From: Desulfovibrio inopinatus DSM 10711
Lineage (GTDB): Bacteria > Desulfobacterota > Desulfovibrionia > Desulfovibrionales > Desulfovibrionaceae
Assembly: GCF_000429305.1 (NCBI RefSeq)
Contig: NZ_AUBP01000039.1
Span: 1 to 39,860, forward strand
Direction: 5' to 3'
DNA length: 39,860 bases
This document shows positions 25,935 through 35,612 of the stretch, piece after piece (position 1 is the stretch's first letter; each line of letters begins with the position of its first letter). The translations under genes and the position numbers were made by a program. The notes below the pieces were generated by a model. That model had not been told where the DNA came from. It saw only the letters and a program-made list of their open reading frames with translations, and did not search any database.

Positions 25935-27293
25935 ATGTCATGGATACGAAAGAGGTCGATTTTTGTGATCGTCCTCGTACTGTTAGGCTGTATCTGTATG
26001 TTGCCTTGCAACAACGCGCAAGCGCAGACAACTGCGGAGAATATGCATATCAAGGCAGACAATACAAAAGCCGCGGCATTGATGCGGGAAGGGAATTTGG
26101 GCGAAGCGCGTGACATCTTGTTCTCACGATATGAAGACGACTCTTTTGACAATCAGTCGCTTTTCTTGCTCGGTATGGTGTCCGGCAAAATGGGGAATCT
26201 CGATCAGAGCGAAAAGTACTATCGCGAATTGCTCGAGCGCGACCCCAAAGCACAACGTGTTCGCCTTGAACTGGCCAGTGTGCTTTATGCCATGGGGCAG
26301 TATGAGAAAGCGCAAGCTGAACTCCTCCGGGTCAAAGAAGCCAACCCTCCGGAGAATGTTGGGCTGAATATCGACAAGTTTTTGGAAGCCATTGATAAGT
26401 CCAAGCCAAAGGCATGGCGGGTTCGTCCGTCAATTGGTTTTATGTATGATTCCAATGTGACCCGCTCGACGTTCGATGACACGGTTCAACTCATGGACCA
26501 ACAATTTCATTTGTCCGACCGGGCGCGCGCGCAGGCAGACTGGGCCATGGTGTATGGTCTGGAAGCAGATTACTTTCATTTTTTTACCCCGCAAAGTGCA
26601 TTGCAATTTCAATTTCGCGGGTCGTACACCGATTATTCCTATGTGGATTGGTTTGATACGGCGGACTTGAGCGCTTCTCTTGGTCCCACGTTCCAAGTTG
26701 GACGTTGGATCGTTTCACTCCCTGCTGTGGGAACGTATCTCAAATATGGATCGGAAGATGGAGATTTTGCAAAATACTATACGGTAAGTGTCGGGTTCGC
26801 TCCACAGGTCCGGTATCAGTTGACGGACTCCTGGGAAGTCGGGATGAATCTCGCGTATTTTTTCAAGAATTATTATGATGACGATCGATACTCTAATTTG
26901 TTTATTGTGAATCCCTATCTTCGCTTTTATCCGAACGCTGTGTCGTATGCTCAGCTCGGCGGGTACTTCATGCGTGAGGATCAAAATTGGGATATTTACA
27001 GTAACGATGCATACGGCATTCAGGCGACGTACTTTCGCAGCTTTTTTAATGATTTTAATATATTTTGTACGGGAATATTGGGGCAGACCTTTTACAGCGG
27101 ATATCGTACTCTCTATGGTGAAACACAGCAGGATACCTTGCTTATGGGGCGCGCGTCATTGAGTTATAATATCGACGCATTGTGGGGGCTTACTCCGGAA
27201 CTGAGTTATATCTATACAAAGAACTGGAGCAACATCGATATGTTTTCCTACGACCGTCATCAAGTCATGTTTAGCCTGTCAAAAACGTTCTGA
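25935..27293 (+). CDS. Slam-like outer-membrane exporter: TPR plus DUF560-type beta-barrel
   Basis: A 452-aa exported protein. Signal peptide ~1-30 (an LLGC lipobox-like string is present but the NAQA cleavage site fits better). TPR repeats lie at ~45-150 (LFLLGMVSGKMGNLDQSEKYY, then LASVLYAMGQYEKAQAEL). From ~165 the protein is amphipathic beta strands, beginning RVRPSIGFMYDSNVTRS and ending MFSLSKTF, an outer-membrane barrel with C-terminal Phe. TPR followed by a DUF560 barrel is the architecture of surface lipoprotein assembly modulators (Slam, type XI secretion). The next gene encodes a protein with a TbpB-like barrel, the type of cargo Slam proteins export. Start with GAGGT upstream. Confidence 0.8.
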   Translation: MSWIRKRSIFVIVLVLLGCICMLPCNNAQAQTTAENMHIKADNTKAAALMREGNLGEARDILFSRYEDDSFDNQSLFLLGMVSGKMGNLDQSEKYYRELLERDPKAQRVRLELASVLYAMGQYEKAQAELLRVKEANPPENVGLNIDKFLEAIDKSKPKAWRVRPSIGFMYDSNVTRSTFDDTVQLMDQQFHLSDRARAQADWAMVYGLEADYFHFFTPQSALQFQFRGSYTDYSYVDWFDTADLSASLGPTFQVGRWIVSLPAVGTYLKYGSEDGDFAKYYTVSVGFAPQVRYQLTDSWEVGMNLAYFFKNYYDDDRYSNLFIVNPYLRFYPNAVSYAQLGGYFMREDQNWDIYSNDAYGIQATYFRSFFNDFNIFCTGILGQTFYSGYRTLYGETQQDTLLMGRASLSYNIDALWGLTPELSYIYTKNWSNIDMFSYDRHQVMFSLSKTF

Positions 27294-27446
27294 TTTCTTT
27301 TTCTTGGCGCATAATTTGCTTGATGACAAACATGATCAAATGGCGTGTCCTCCACATCGTTTTTTCGGCAAATCAATGACCTTTTTGCCGCGCTCATGGA
27401 GACGGACGACATACAACGGGCGCGAGACGTGACTGACAGGTGGAGT

Positions 27447-29339
27447 ATGAACAGAATCACAATGACGTTTTTTCTGGCTGTTCTGGGGTGGATGCTGTGT
27501 GCAGGTCTCCCCATGGCATTGGCTGCAAATTCCCCTGTACCAATCGGATTTGCCATTGAGGTTCGTGGGACGGTGAATGCCGTTCTGGATGGACAACAAC
27601 GAACAGTTGAAAGTGGTGGTCCTATATATCGGAAAGATACGGTGCGAACCGGAGCGCAGAGCGCGGCGACGATCACATTGACCGATCAGACTCAGTTCAC
27701 GATGGGGCCGGAAAGTGAGATCGTTTTGGCAGAGTATGTCTTTGACGATTATGATGAGGCCTCGAACAATTCTATTGCCATGACTGCCGCCAAGGGAGTT
27801 TTTCGGTTTCTGACCGGTCAAATTGTTAAAAAGGACCCCAAAGCATTTGAAATCAATACTCCGCTCGGGACCATGGGAACCCGCGGTACCATTTTTGATG
27901 TGCTCTCGGAAAAAGAGCGGGTCGTCTTGCGATTGCTGAAAGGTGGCCCTGTCTTCTTCCTCGACCTTTTCGGGAATTTTCGACTTATCATCAATTCCGG
28001 CAGCGGTATTGTTGCATTAGCTGGTCAACCGGTTTCCAAAGTAAAGTCTATCCCTGCAAATATTTATCGTGAGACCGGGGAAGGCGGGCATTCAAAGGGG
28101 AACGGTGACGCGGACAAAAAAACGGGAGACGGGGAAGGCGGACCGGGTGAGCGTGACCAGGATGTCCCGCACGACCGAATGGATGAGATGAAGAACGGCG
28201 GGGAAAGTTCTTCTGATCAAGAGAATGGAGACCAATTTTTCGGTTTTGACCCTGGAGCGCCATTGGGACAAGCCCAAACGGGAACACAACCCTTGGCTTT
28301 TGTACAGAATCTTCAAAATGTAACCCAGGATACGACGGACAATCCTTCGGATAGCCCGAGCAACTTGCAACAAACCACGAATATCAGCGAGACTATTGCT
28401 GAAGTCATAGCTTCGCAGACTTCTACCCCAACTCCAACTCCAACCCCAACACCAACCGTGACGCCGACCGTGACGCCAACCGTCACACCGACGCCGACAC
28501 CGACGCCGACACCAACGCCGACACCAACGCCGACGCCGACACCAACGCCGACGCCGACACCAACGCCGACACCAACGCCGACACCAACGCCGACACCGAC
28601 TCCAACTCCGACGCCAACGACCTATAAGGTTTTCGGAAGCCATGAGTATGTGAAGAATGCCGAAGAAGGTGTCACTCCCGAAGTTGTCTGGTTTAACTCA
28701 AATGGAGAAGCGGTCAAAGATGGCGTAGCACTTGGTCAATTGGAGCAGGGCGCCACGTATTATGGGATGACATTTGACCAGGAACCCTCCGCCTATGTGC
28801 CGGACGGGTATCAATATGTTTCCTGGGGGATGTGGAACGATAATGCCAACTTGGACTATGCGAGTATGGACTCGTTACCACAAGACGTCTTGGATGAACT
28901 CAACAAGGGCGGCTTCAATGCCTCGCATACGTGCTTTGTGGCTGGAAACGTCACGCCTGGCAACGACATTCCTCGTGAAGGGTCTGCAACGTATAATGGT
29001 CAGATTATGGGCCGATACTATGATACAGCAGAAGGTACGTCCGCTACACTGTCCGGTGATGTCAAAATGACATTTTGTTTCACAACCGACACCATCAATC
29101 AAGCCAGCTTTAATTTCTTAAAGAATGGAGATCCTTGGGAGAATTACAGCTTAGCAAACAGCCAATGGTTCAATCGTTTCAGTTTGCCGCAATTCGGCGG
29201 AAATCTCGCGGGTTCGCTCGGTGGTACCGGTCAATTTAAAGGAAGCTTCTTTGGCCCGTTTGGGCAGGAAGTCGGTGGCGTGTTTTTCGTAGAAAGTGGG
29301 AGTAATGCTTCCGGCTCCGGTGTGTTTATTGCGAAATAG
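27447..29339 (+). CDS. FecR domain / (Pro-Thr)n linker / TbpB-like barrel: likely Slam cargo
   Basis: A 630-aa protein from ATG 27447 (GGTGGAG upstream); the longer frame to 27345 lacks a signal. Signal peptide ~1-27 ([20 protein letters not shown]) without lipobox. A FecR-like domain covers ~30-200 ([48 protein letters not shown]). A Gly/Asp-rich stretch follows, then a Pro-Thr repeat (327-391). The C-terminal ~240 residues (393-630) end in [19 protein letters not shown] and SGSGVFIAK, the closing strand pattern of TbpB-like eight-stranded barrels carried by Slam substrates. Proposed: the upstream Slam moves this domain to the surface. Adjacent downstream by 18 nt is an Agl23-like gene, so glycosylation of the Thr-rich linker is conceivable but unproven. 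Confidence 0.8.
   Translation: MNRITMTFFLAVLGWMLCAGLPMALAANSPVPIGFAIEVRGTVNAVLDGQQRTVESGGPIYRKDTVRTGAQSAATITLTDQTQFTMGPESEIVLAEYVFDDYDEASNNSIAMTAAKGVFRFLTGQIVKKDPKAFEINTPLGTMGTRGTIFDVLSEKERVVLRLLKGGPVFFLDLFGNFRLIINSGSGIVALAGQPVSKVKSIPANIYRETGEGGHSKGNGDADKKTGDGEGGPGERDQDVPHDRMDEMKNGGESSSDQENGDQFFGFDPGAPLGQAQTGTQPLAFVQNLQNVTQDTTDNPSDSPSNLQQTTNISETIAEVIASQTSTPTPTPTPTPTVTPTVTPTVTPTPTPTPTPTPTPTPTPTPTPTPTPTPTPTPTPTPTPTPTPTPTTYKVFGSHEYVKNAEEGVTPEVVWFNSNGEAVKDGVALGQLEQGATYYGMTFDQEPSAYVPDGYQYVSWGMWNDNANLDYASMDSLPQDVLDELNKGGFNASHTCFVAGNVTPGNDIPREGSATYNGQIMGRYYDTAEGTSATLSGDVKMTFCFTTDTINQASFNFLKNGDPWENYSLANSQWFNRFSLPQFGGNLAGSLGGTGQFKGSFFGPFGQEVGGVFFVESGSNASGSGVFIAK
28425..28619 (+). repeat. Hexanucleotide repeat encoding Pro-Thr linker
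   Basis: About 32 ACN-CCN dipeptide units in frame, interrupted by three Thr-Val units near the start. The bases vary (ACACCG, ACGCCG, ACACCA), but runs of identical 12-mers occur, so replication slippage would change length in multiples of six and keep frame. Confidence 0.9.
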
Positions 29340-29357
29340 ACCAGCAAGGATTGTTCT

Positions 29358-31295
29358 GTGAATGATGAGAGAGACGACCGGGGCAGGTGCGAAGAAAATG
29401 CACTTGACCCGGTCGACAATGTGCGGTTTTGGGATCGTCGCTTACGTTTCGAAGTTGGAACCGAGCATATCGTCTGGGCTGCTCTTGTCGGGGCGGCTCT
29501 TTTTTTTCGTCTTTGGGGACTCGGCATTCGGGCTATGAGCCATGATGAGAGTTTGCACGCCCATTTCTCCCGATTACTCTTTGAAGCCGGTACGTATAGC
29601 CATGATCCCATGATGCATGGTCCGTTTCTCTTTTACGTCAATGCACTTGTGTACGGTCTCTTCGGAGTGAGCGATTTTACAGCCCGTTTGGGGCCGGCTT
29701 TGGCCGGAACCGCGCTTGTTGCGTGCCTGTTTTCTTTGCGAAAAGAGCTTGGTCGGATTGGGGCTTTTCTCGCGGCGCTTATGGTCACGATTTCTCCCAG
29801 TTTGCTCATGTATAGTCGGTATATACGAAATGATGCCTACATTGCGCTTTTTTCCTTGCTGTGGATGATGGCCTACCATCGATATAGCCGGAGTGGGAGT
29901 GAACGCTGGTTATGGCTTATGACTTCGGCAATGAGTATGGCGTTTATTACAAAAGAAAACGCCTTTCTCTTCGGGGCAATACTTGGTGGTCATGCCGTCT
30001 TTGAGGCCGTTCGTGCTGCGTGGAACAAACACGAGACGTTGTTTCACCGCTATGCCGGATTGGCTGTGATCATGTTGAGTTTTGTCTTACCTTTCATCGC
30101 CCCTCTGGGACTTGCGGCTCTGGGGCTTAACCCCCTGGCGCCAATGCAAGGTGCGCATATCCAGACAACGTGGAGTATTTTAGCAGGGTTTGTTTTGATG
30201 GCTGTGGTGTTGGCAGCGGGCGAGGCATCTTTGGGGCTTTTGCGCTTCCGGTTGTGGTGTGGACTCTTCATGTTCTTTTGGATTGTTCAGGTGGTGTTTT
30301 TTTCCTCGTTTTTAGCCAACATCCCGCAAGGCGTGTTTTCTGGCGTCGTCGGGAGTGTCGGATATTGGATGGCCCAGCACGAAGTGGCACGAGGCAGTCA
30401 ACCGTGGTTCTATTATCTTTTTTTGACCGCACTCTATGAGTTTTTTCCTTTCGTAGCGGCCTGGCTTGGGGTCGTGGGGTTAGTACGGAGCCGCCATGCT
30501 CCTGCCACATATATTCTTGGGGACGATCCTCATGAAAACGATGATGCCTATGCGTTTGGATGGTTGCTCGTATGGCTCATTGCTGGATCGTATGTTTTGT
30601 ATACTGTGGCCGGTGAGAAGATGCCTTGGCTTTTCGTGCACATAACGCTTCCTCTGTGTCTCCTCGCCGGACAGGGAGTGGATTGGTTAATTCATGTTCG
30701 ATGCCAACGGTTCGTCCGGGGAATAGCATTGGGCATAGGTATTCTCATGGCATGCGTGTGGATACGGTTCTCTTTTCTCGCCAATATTACCCATCTTCGC
30801 GCTGTCAATGAGCCGCTTGTTTATGCACATGGAGCTGAAGGGGTGAAAGAATCACTTGCTATGCTATCCCTTATCAAACAAAATTGTCGGGACGTCGAAG
30901 CCCATGGTATTGCCTTTGATGAAGAAACAGCTTGGCCTATGACGTGGTATCGTCACGATATCGAAGGGAGTTTTTATTTTGGAAAAATTTTGAATGATAA
31001 AGCCCGTTCAGCATGTGCTCTTGTTGTTGGAGCCGATACGGCACGAGAGCTTTCTGAAGTACTCGGCAATGTATATGATCAATATCAGTTCAGTATGATT
31101 GGCTGGCCATCTGAGTTTTATAAAAATTGGACCTGGTCCAATATCAAAGAATTATTTTCCGATTCCCAATATAGGCAAGATTTATTAAATTGGTACTGGT
31201 TTCGGGACAGTGAGAAACCGGAAGCCTATCGTCCCATGGTACACTCTTTCTCGCTTTTTGTGCGCAAGAAACAGTACGACGAATCCACACCATAG
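29358..31295 (+). CDS. Agl23-like membrane glycosyltransferase family protein (TIGR03663)
   Basis: A 645-aa polytopic membrane protein with about 11-12 TM helices, GT39/GT83-like. The N-terminal catalytic loop is FRLWGLGIRAMSHDESLHAHFS, with HDE acidic residues, then YSHDPMMHGPFLFYVNALVY and SDFTARLGPALAG, matching the TIGR03663 pattern. The family is linked to transfer of sugars from lipid-linked donors in the membrane. Start is GTG 29358; AAGGA lies ~10 nt before it. Only 18 nt after the Slam-cargo gene, so co-transcription is likely. Acceptor unknown: glycan, lipid A or a surface protein. Confidence 0.85.
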   Translation: MNDERDDRGRCEENALDPVDNVRFWDRRLRFEVGTEHIVWAALVGAALFFRLWGLGIRAMSHDESLHAHFSRLLFEAGTYSHDPMMHGPFLFYVNALVYGLFGVSDFTARLGPALAGTALVACLFSLRKELGRIGAFLAALMVTISPSLLMYSRYIRNDAYIALFSLLWMMAYHRYSRSGSERWLWLMTSAMSMAFITKENAFLFGAILGGHAVFEAVRAAWNKHETLFHRYAGLAVIMLSFVLPFIAPLGLAALGLNPLAPMQGAHIQTTWSILAGFVLMAVVLAAGEASLGLLRFRLWCGLFMFFWIVQVVFFSSFLANIPQGVFSGVVGSVGYWMAQHEVARGSQPWFYYLFLTALYEFFPFVAAWLGVVGLVRSRHAPATYILGDDPHENDDAYAFGWLLVWLIAGSYVLYTVAGEKMPWLFVHITLPLCLLAGQGVDWLIHVRCQRFVRGIALGIGILMACVWIRFSFLANITHLRAVNEPLVYAHGAEGVKESLAMLSLIKQNCRDVEAHGIAFDEETAWPMTWYRHDIEGSFYFGKILNDKARSACALVVGADTARELSEVLGNVYDQYQFSMIGWPSEFYKNWTWSNIKELFSDSQYRQDLLNWYWFRDSEKPEAYRPMVHSFSLFVRKKQYDESTP

Positions 31296-31351
31296 TCGTA
31301 TTGTATTTTTCCCCCTGTTATCCTGTATTGTTGAGTGGCACTGGATTCATT

Positions 31352-34300
31352 ATGCATAGACTCAAGACGCTTTTTATCGATAACGGACTCTTTGTTTTAT
31401 CCGCTTTCGTTATAATTCTTTTTCCAGTTATAACCTATCAGGTTATTTTTCCCATGTTTGAAGGAGTTGTTTTTCAATCTTCGCGTGAACGGGCGGAGTT
31501 GTTCAGCAGACATCTACTCGAAATATTTGGAAATACCGATACGGCTTTGGATGAGCATTTTTTCGAAAAGGAAGATTTTTCTTCCTATGTTTTCAGTCAT
31601 ATGACTGATTTTAAAGTGGAAAAAGTTCGCATTTTTTCCAAAGACGGCATGATACGCTATTCAACGGAGCCAGATGAAGTCGGACAAACGAACGAAGAAT
31701 CATATTTTTACGATGTAATTAAAAACGGGAAGGCTTACTCGCAGCTTGTCAAGAAATACAAACAGATGGGCGATGGTTCACTGCGCTCTGTCGAAATGTA
31801 TGAGACGTACGTGCCGCTTGGCGAGGACACAAAATTTCTCGGGGCGGCAGAAGTCTACTTCAATGTCACACCACAAATGGATGCTTTGCGGCATGTTCTG
31901 AAAAAAAGTGGTGTGATTTATGGCATTCTTGCGGTGTTCGTGTTGGCAATCACGGCTTTTTTAAATGCCCTCAATGCGCAAAGCAAACGGCGTACGGCTG
32001 AAAGTGAACGAAAATACCGAGCGCTTATGGAGCAAGCCTCAGACGCGATTGTTGTTTTCGATTCAACTGGCAAGGTTATCGAAACCAATTCCATGGCATG
32101 CCGTATGTTCTCTTTGGCGGAGGATGCCTGTCTCGGGAAACATTTCGAAGAAATGTTTCCTCATCCGGACATAAAGCTTGGCGTTACCATGCAAGATATC
32201 GTTGAGTTGGATCGCATGTGGGAATTTTATTTTCGTGATCGAGCAGAGGCCATGATTGCTGAAGCAACTTTTAAGCGAATTGATGATGGACGTATATTGG
32301 CAACGGTGCGTGATGTCACGAAGCGGAAAGCCGATGAATATGCCCTACAAAGCAAGACGATTCTTCTTGAAACGATCATTGATACGATTCCTCACCCCAT
32401 TTATTACAAAGGCAACGATGGACGCTACCAGACCGTGAATGCACCCTTTGCAAAGATGCTTGGCAAGTCTCGAGAAAAGATTCTTGGCAAAACGGCAAAA
32501 GAGATTCTGTCTCGAGAATTTTCTGAGATATATATGCAGAAGGATGCGGAGTTGCTTCAGGCTGGAGGACGCCAGACATATGAAGCGAAGACTCCATGGG
32601 CTGATGGCGTTCTGCATGATATCTTGTTTAGCAAATCCATTCTCTACGATGCGAACAGCATACAATCCGGCATTGTCGGCGTGATGCTTGACATTACGGA
32701 ACGTAAGCAAGCGGAGAGTCGGCTTCAGGACGCGAATGAGAAATTGGAAAAACGTGTTCGACAGCGTACATCGGAAATTGAATCTGCTCTGGAAAAACTC
32801 CGTCATGAAACCGAAGAGCGAAAATTAGCGCAGCAGGATCTGACGCTGATGGCTCGCGTGTTTGAAGATTCCATTGAAGGGGTAACGATTACGGATTCCA
32901 GAGGCACGATTCTTTCAGTCAACCCGGCGTTTACGATGATCACCGGGTATGATTCCGAAGAAGCTTTGGGGAAAAATCCGCGTATTCTCAAGTCGGACCG
33001 CCACGATGACTCCTTTTATAAAACCATGTGGCAAACACTGATTACAAAAGGGGCGTGGTCCGGCGAGATTTGGAATCGTCGAAAAACTGGAGAAGTGTAT
33101 CCGGAATGGTTGTCGATCAGTACCATTCGTGAAGAGAGCGGACGAGTTCGAAATTACGTCGCAGTCTTTCATGATATGACCGATATCAAGCGCTCGGAAG
33201 AAACGATTCATTTTCAAGCGTACCATGATGCGCTTACAGGCTTACCAAATCGACTGTTGCTGCTTGACCGCCTGAAAGTGGCTTTGCAACACGCCGGCCG
33301 ACGTAACAAAAAAGTGGCTGTCATGTTTCTTGATCTCGACAACTTCAAAACGATCAATGAAAGTCTGGGGCATCCCATGGGGGACCAATTACTCACATTG
33401 GTCGCCAGTCGATTGCGAGAGGCTGTCCATCCGGAAGATACGGTTGCTCGATTTGGTGGGGACGAGTTCGTTATTTTGCTTGAAGATGTCTCTTCAGCTG
33501 AAGACGCGGTCCATCAGGCTGAAGATATTGTTGAACGCTTCAAGATTCCGTATTATGTGGTCGACAATGAGATTCATATAAGTGCGAGTATCGGCATAAC
33601 GCTGTTTCCCGATGATGGTAACACGCCCGAAGTGCTCGTGAAAAACGCCGATATGGCCATGTATATGGCCAAGGACCGCGGTCGTAACGACTTTCATCTT
33701 TTTACAGAAGCCGCAAACCGTCGTGTTTTACGTCGTCTGGCCATTGAACAGGATTTGCGTGCTGCTCTCGATAAAGGAGAGTTTGCCGCGTATTACCAGC
33801 CACAAGTCGATGCTGCTGCCCAATGTGTCTATGGGTTGGAAGCGCTCATCCGTTGGGTTCGTTCGGACGGTATCCCTGTATCTCCTGCGGAATTTATTCC
33901 CATTGCCGAGGAAATTGGCATTATTCGCGAAATCGGTGTCTGGATGCTTGACCAGGCATGTTCTCTTATTCGCCGGTTGCGCGAAAACGGATATCCCGAC
34001 CTACGCGTTTCCGTAAACTTGTCGGCACGCCAGCTTCGTGACGATGCTCTTCCCGGTTTTATTCAGGATGCACTTGACCGAAGCGGTATTCCTGCTCATG
34101 CGCTGGAGCTTGAGATCACAGAAACATCCGTTATGAATGACGTCGATGCAGCGATCGCTCTGCTGCACCGTATCGCCAGCCTTGGGGTGAGTATGTCGAT
34201 CGATGACTTCGGGACAGGCTATTCGTCGCTGTATTATCTCAAGCAGTTTCCGATCCAGGAACTGAAAATCGACCGCAGCTTTGTGATGGATCTAAGCGAT

Positions 34301-34534
34301 AACCCCGATGATGCAGCTATCGTTAAGGCGGTCATTTCACTGGCCCACAGCTTGGGGCTCAAAGTCGTAGCAGAAGGGGTTGAAACAAAACTCCAACTCA
34401 AAATGCTCGCGAATATGGGATGCCAGCGCATCCAGGGCTATTTTTTCTCCAAACCGCTTCCCGAACTGGAGCTTCTCGCATTTCTTCATAATGCTGACTA
34501 TGCTGTGGCGAAAGCATGTTCGATGGATATGTGA
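31352..34534 (+). CDS. Membrane PAS-PAS-PAS-GGDEF-EAL c-di-GMP enzyme
   Basis: A 1060-aa protein (ATG 31352; a TTG at 31301 would add 17 residues). TM1 ~13-34, an extracytoplasmic sensor to ~190, TM2 ~195-217. Three PAS segments follow (~225-320, ~340-460, ~505-625), with a coiled coil between the second and third. The GGDEF domain has RFGGDEF intact, so diguanylate cyclase activity is plausible. The EAL domain has EALIRW, NLSARQL, LEITETS, DDFGTGYSS, KIDRSF, AEGVET and QGYFFSKP all present, so phosphodiesterase activity is plausible. It is the last gene of the co-directional block and could couple c-di-GMP level to surface export or glycosylation, by position only. Confidence 0.93.
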   Translation: MHRLKTLFIDNGLFVLSAFVIILFPVITYQVIFPMFEGVVFQSSRERAELFSRHLLEIFGNTDTALDEHFFEKEDFSSYVFSHMTDFKVEKVRIFSKDGMIRYSTEPDEVGQTNEESYFYDVIKNGKAYSQLVKKYKQMGDGSLRSVEMYETYVPLGEDTKFLGAAEVYFNVTPQMDALRHVLKKSGVIYGILAVFVLAITAFLNALNAQSKRRTAESERKYRALMEQASDAIVVFDSTGKVIETNSMACRMFSLAEDACLGKHFEEMFPHPDIKLGVTMQDIVELDRMWEFYFRDRAEAMIAEATFKRIDDGRILATVRDVTKRKADEYALQSKTILLETIIDTIPHPIYYKGNDGRYQTVNAPFAKMLGKSREKILGKTAKEILSREFSEIYMQKDAELLQAGGRQTYEAKTPWADGVLHDILFSKSILYDANSIQSGIVGVMLDITERKQAESRLQDANEKLEKRVRQRTSEIESALEKLRHETEERKLAQQDLTLMARVFEDSIEGVTITDSRGTILSVNPAFTMITGYDSEEALGKNPRILKSDRHDDSFYKTMWQTLITKGAWSGEIWNRRKTGEVYPEWLSISTIREESGRVRNYVAVFHDMTDIKRSEETIHFQAYHDALTGLPNRLLLLDRLKVALQHAGRRNKKVAVMFLDLDNFKTINESLGHPMGDQLLTLVASRLREAVHPEDTVARFGGDEFVILLEDVSSAEDAVHQAEDIVERFKIPYYVVDNEIHISASIGITLFPDDGNTPEVLVKNADMAMYMAKDRGRNDFHLFTEAANRRVLRRLAIEQDLRAALDKGEFAAYYQPQVDAAAQCVYGLEALIRWVRSDGIPVSPAEFIPIAEEIGIIREIGVWMLDQACSLIRRLRENGYPDLRVSVNLSARQLRDDALPGFIQDALDRSGIPAHALELEITETSVMNDVDAAIALLHRIASLGVSMSIDDFGTGYSSLYYLKQFPIQELKIDRSFVMDLSDNPDDAAIVKAVISLAHSLGLKVVAEGVETKLQLKMLANMGCQRIQGYFFSKPLPELELLAFLHNADYAVAKACSMDM

Positions 34535-34635
34535 AGAGTGATGAAGATACTTAGGCTGTTTGGGCCTTTCTATAACTGTACCAGTTGTCGTGGTATATTC
34601 TCTTTCTCTCTGTTTATTTCAACCGCAGGTCAGTT
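34535..34635. other. Short intergenic, no terminator recognised
   Basis: AT-rich spacer after the EAL gene; no clear hairpin. Confidence 0.4.
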
Positions 34636-34697
34636 ATGGATCGAATGCTTCACTGGATGGGTTATGGTGAGAACGAAATTTACGGGCGAGCCACTTA

Positions 34698-35551
34698 GAG
34701 CCACTAACAAAACCTCAAAGTAATGACCGAGCAAGCCAAGGAGCACAGAGCCAGATAGGCGTCAGCACTTCGTTCATAGCGAATGCGTAGCTTTCGAAAG
34801 CGATTGAGCCAAGACAACGTTCGCTCCACAACCCAGCGGTGACGACCAAGGCGTTCAGAGGATTCGATTCCTCGCCTTGCAATCCGTGGAACGATTCCCT
34901 TCTTCCGGCAATATTCTCTACAGGCAGAATAATCGTACCCTTTGTCTGCGTGGAGTTTGTACGGACGTTTCCGAGGTCGTCCTGGGGCACCTCCAAGGGA
35001 AGGAAGTGCATTCAACACGGAGGAAAACATTTTTGAGTCGTGACGATTCGCGCCACTGAGTTGGCAAACCAGGGGAATACCGTCGCTATTCACGACAATA
35101 TGCCGTTTCGTTCCCGATTTGCCTCGATCTGTTGGGTTCGGGCCTGTCTCTTGGCCCCCCGGGGGGAGGGAACAGAGCCGGCATCTATGGAGAAACGCTC
35201 CCATTTAAAAGCATTGGCCCGGTTGACTTCTGTGAGGAGGCTTGTGTGGAGCTTGTCCCAGACTCCTGCAGCTTGCCATTGCCTCAAGCGACGCCAACAG
35301 GTCATACCTGAACCGCACCCCATTCACGAGGAAGTTTCTCCCACGGAGTGCCCGTTTCCAGGATGAACAAAATACCGCGTAGGGCCTCTTTATCACTGCA
35401 TCGAGGCCTTCCCCCTTTCGGTTTTGGGGGCTCTGGGGGAAGAATGGGTTCAATAATCGTCCAAAATCGTTCAAATTCAGCAGGCTTCATAAACACCTCC
35501 CACTGAAAATAAGAATCATTAAGAAGATTGGCTAGGTTTTGTTAGTCGCTC
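34698..35551 (-). mobile_element. IS5-family insertion sequence (IS427-like), complete with TTA duplication
   Basis: An 854-bp element. Terminal repeats: left GAGCCACTAACAAAACCT from 34698; right, on the minus strand, GAGCGACTAACAAAACCT ending at 35551 (one mismatch). TTA flanks both ends (34695-34697 and 35552-35554), fitting the TNA-type duplication of this group. Transposase frames on the minus strand fill the element. Good ends and an intact duplication imply a fairly recent insertion. Confidence 0.9.
34704..35496 (-). pseudogene. IS5-family transposase in three frames
   Basis: Three overlapping frames together give one ~260-aa DDE transposase. The first (35496-35302) has MKPAEFERFWTIIEPILP...GGRPRCSDKEALRGILF. 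The second contains GCGSGMTCWRRLRQWQ through RFSIDAGSVPSP. The third (35204-34704) has GPNPTDRGKSGTKRHIVV, DKGYDY and HRWVVERTLSWLNRFRKL, with stop inside the IS end. The first shift (~35320) needs one base restored. The second falls on a C6G6 run (~35153-35164) and could be programmed slippage, as IS427-type elements often use two frames. The element is likely inactive unless the first shift is also tolerated. Confidence 0.8.
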
Positions 35552-35612
35552 TTATAGCAGAGGTGTATTGATCGATTCGCGAAGTCGATTGCAATTGACG
35601 CTGCCGTGGTGA

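Larger units (their letters stand above)
34636..35612 (+). pseudogene. Short ORF interrupted by IS5-type element
   Basis: An ORF starting at ATG 34636 (CAGGTCAG upstream) reads MDRMLHWMGYGENEIYGRAT and stops inside the IS end. If the IS and one TTA copy are removed, the frame continues at 35555 for YSRGVLIDSRSRLQLTLPW and stops at 35612: 39 codons in all, with no other break. The in-frame continuation across the restored site is suggestive. The product is unrecognised and may be part of a longer decayed gene. Confidence 0.4.

Noticed and set aside
28092-28643. 183-codon minus-strand frame rich in Arg/Trp (RRWCRR repeats)
   Set aside because: It is the antisense reading of the Pro-Thr repeat.
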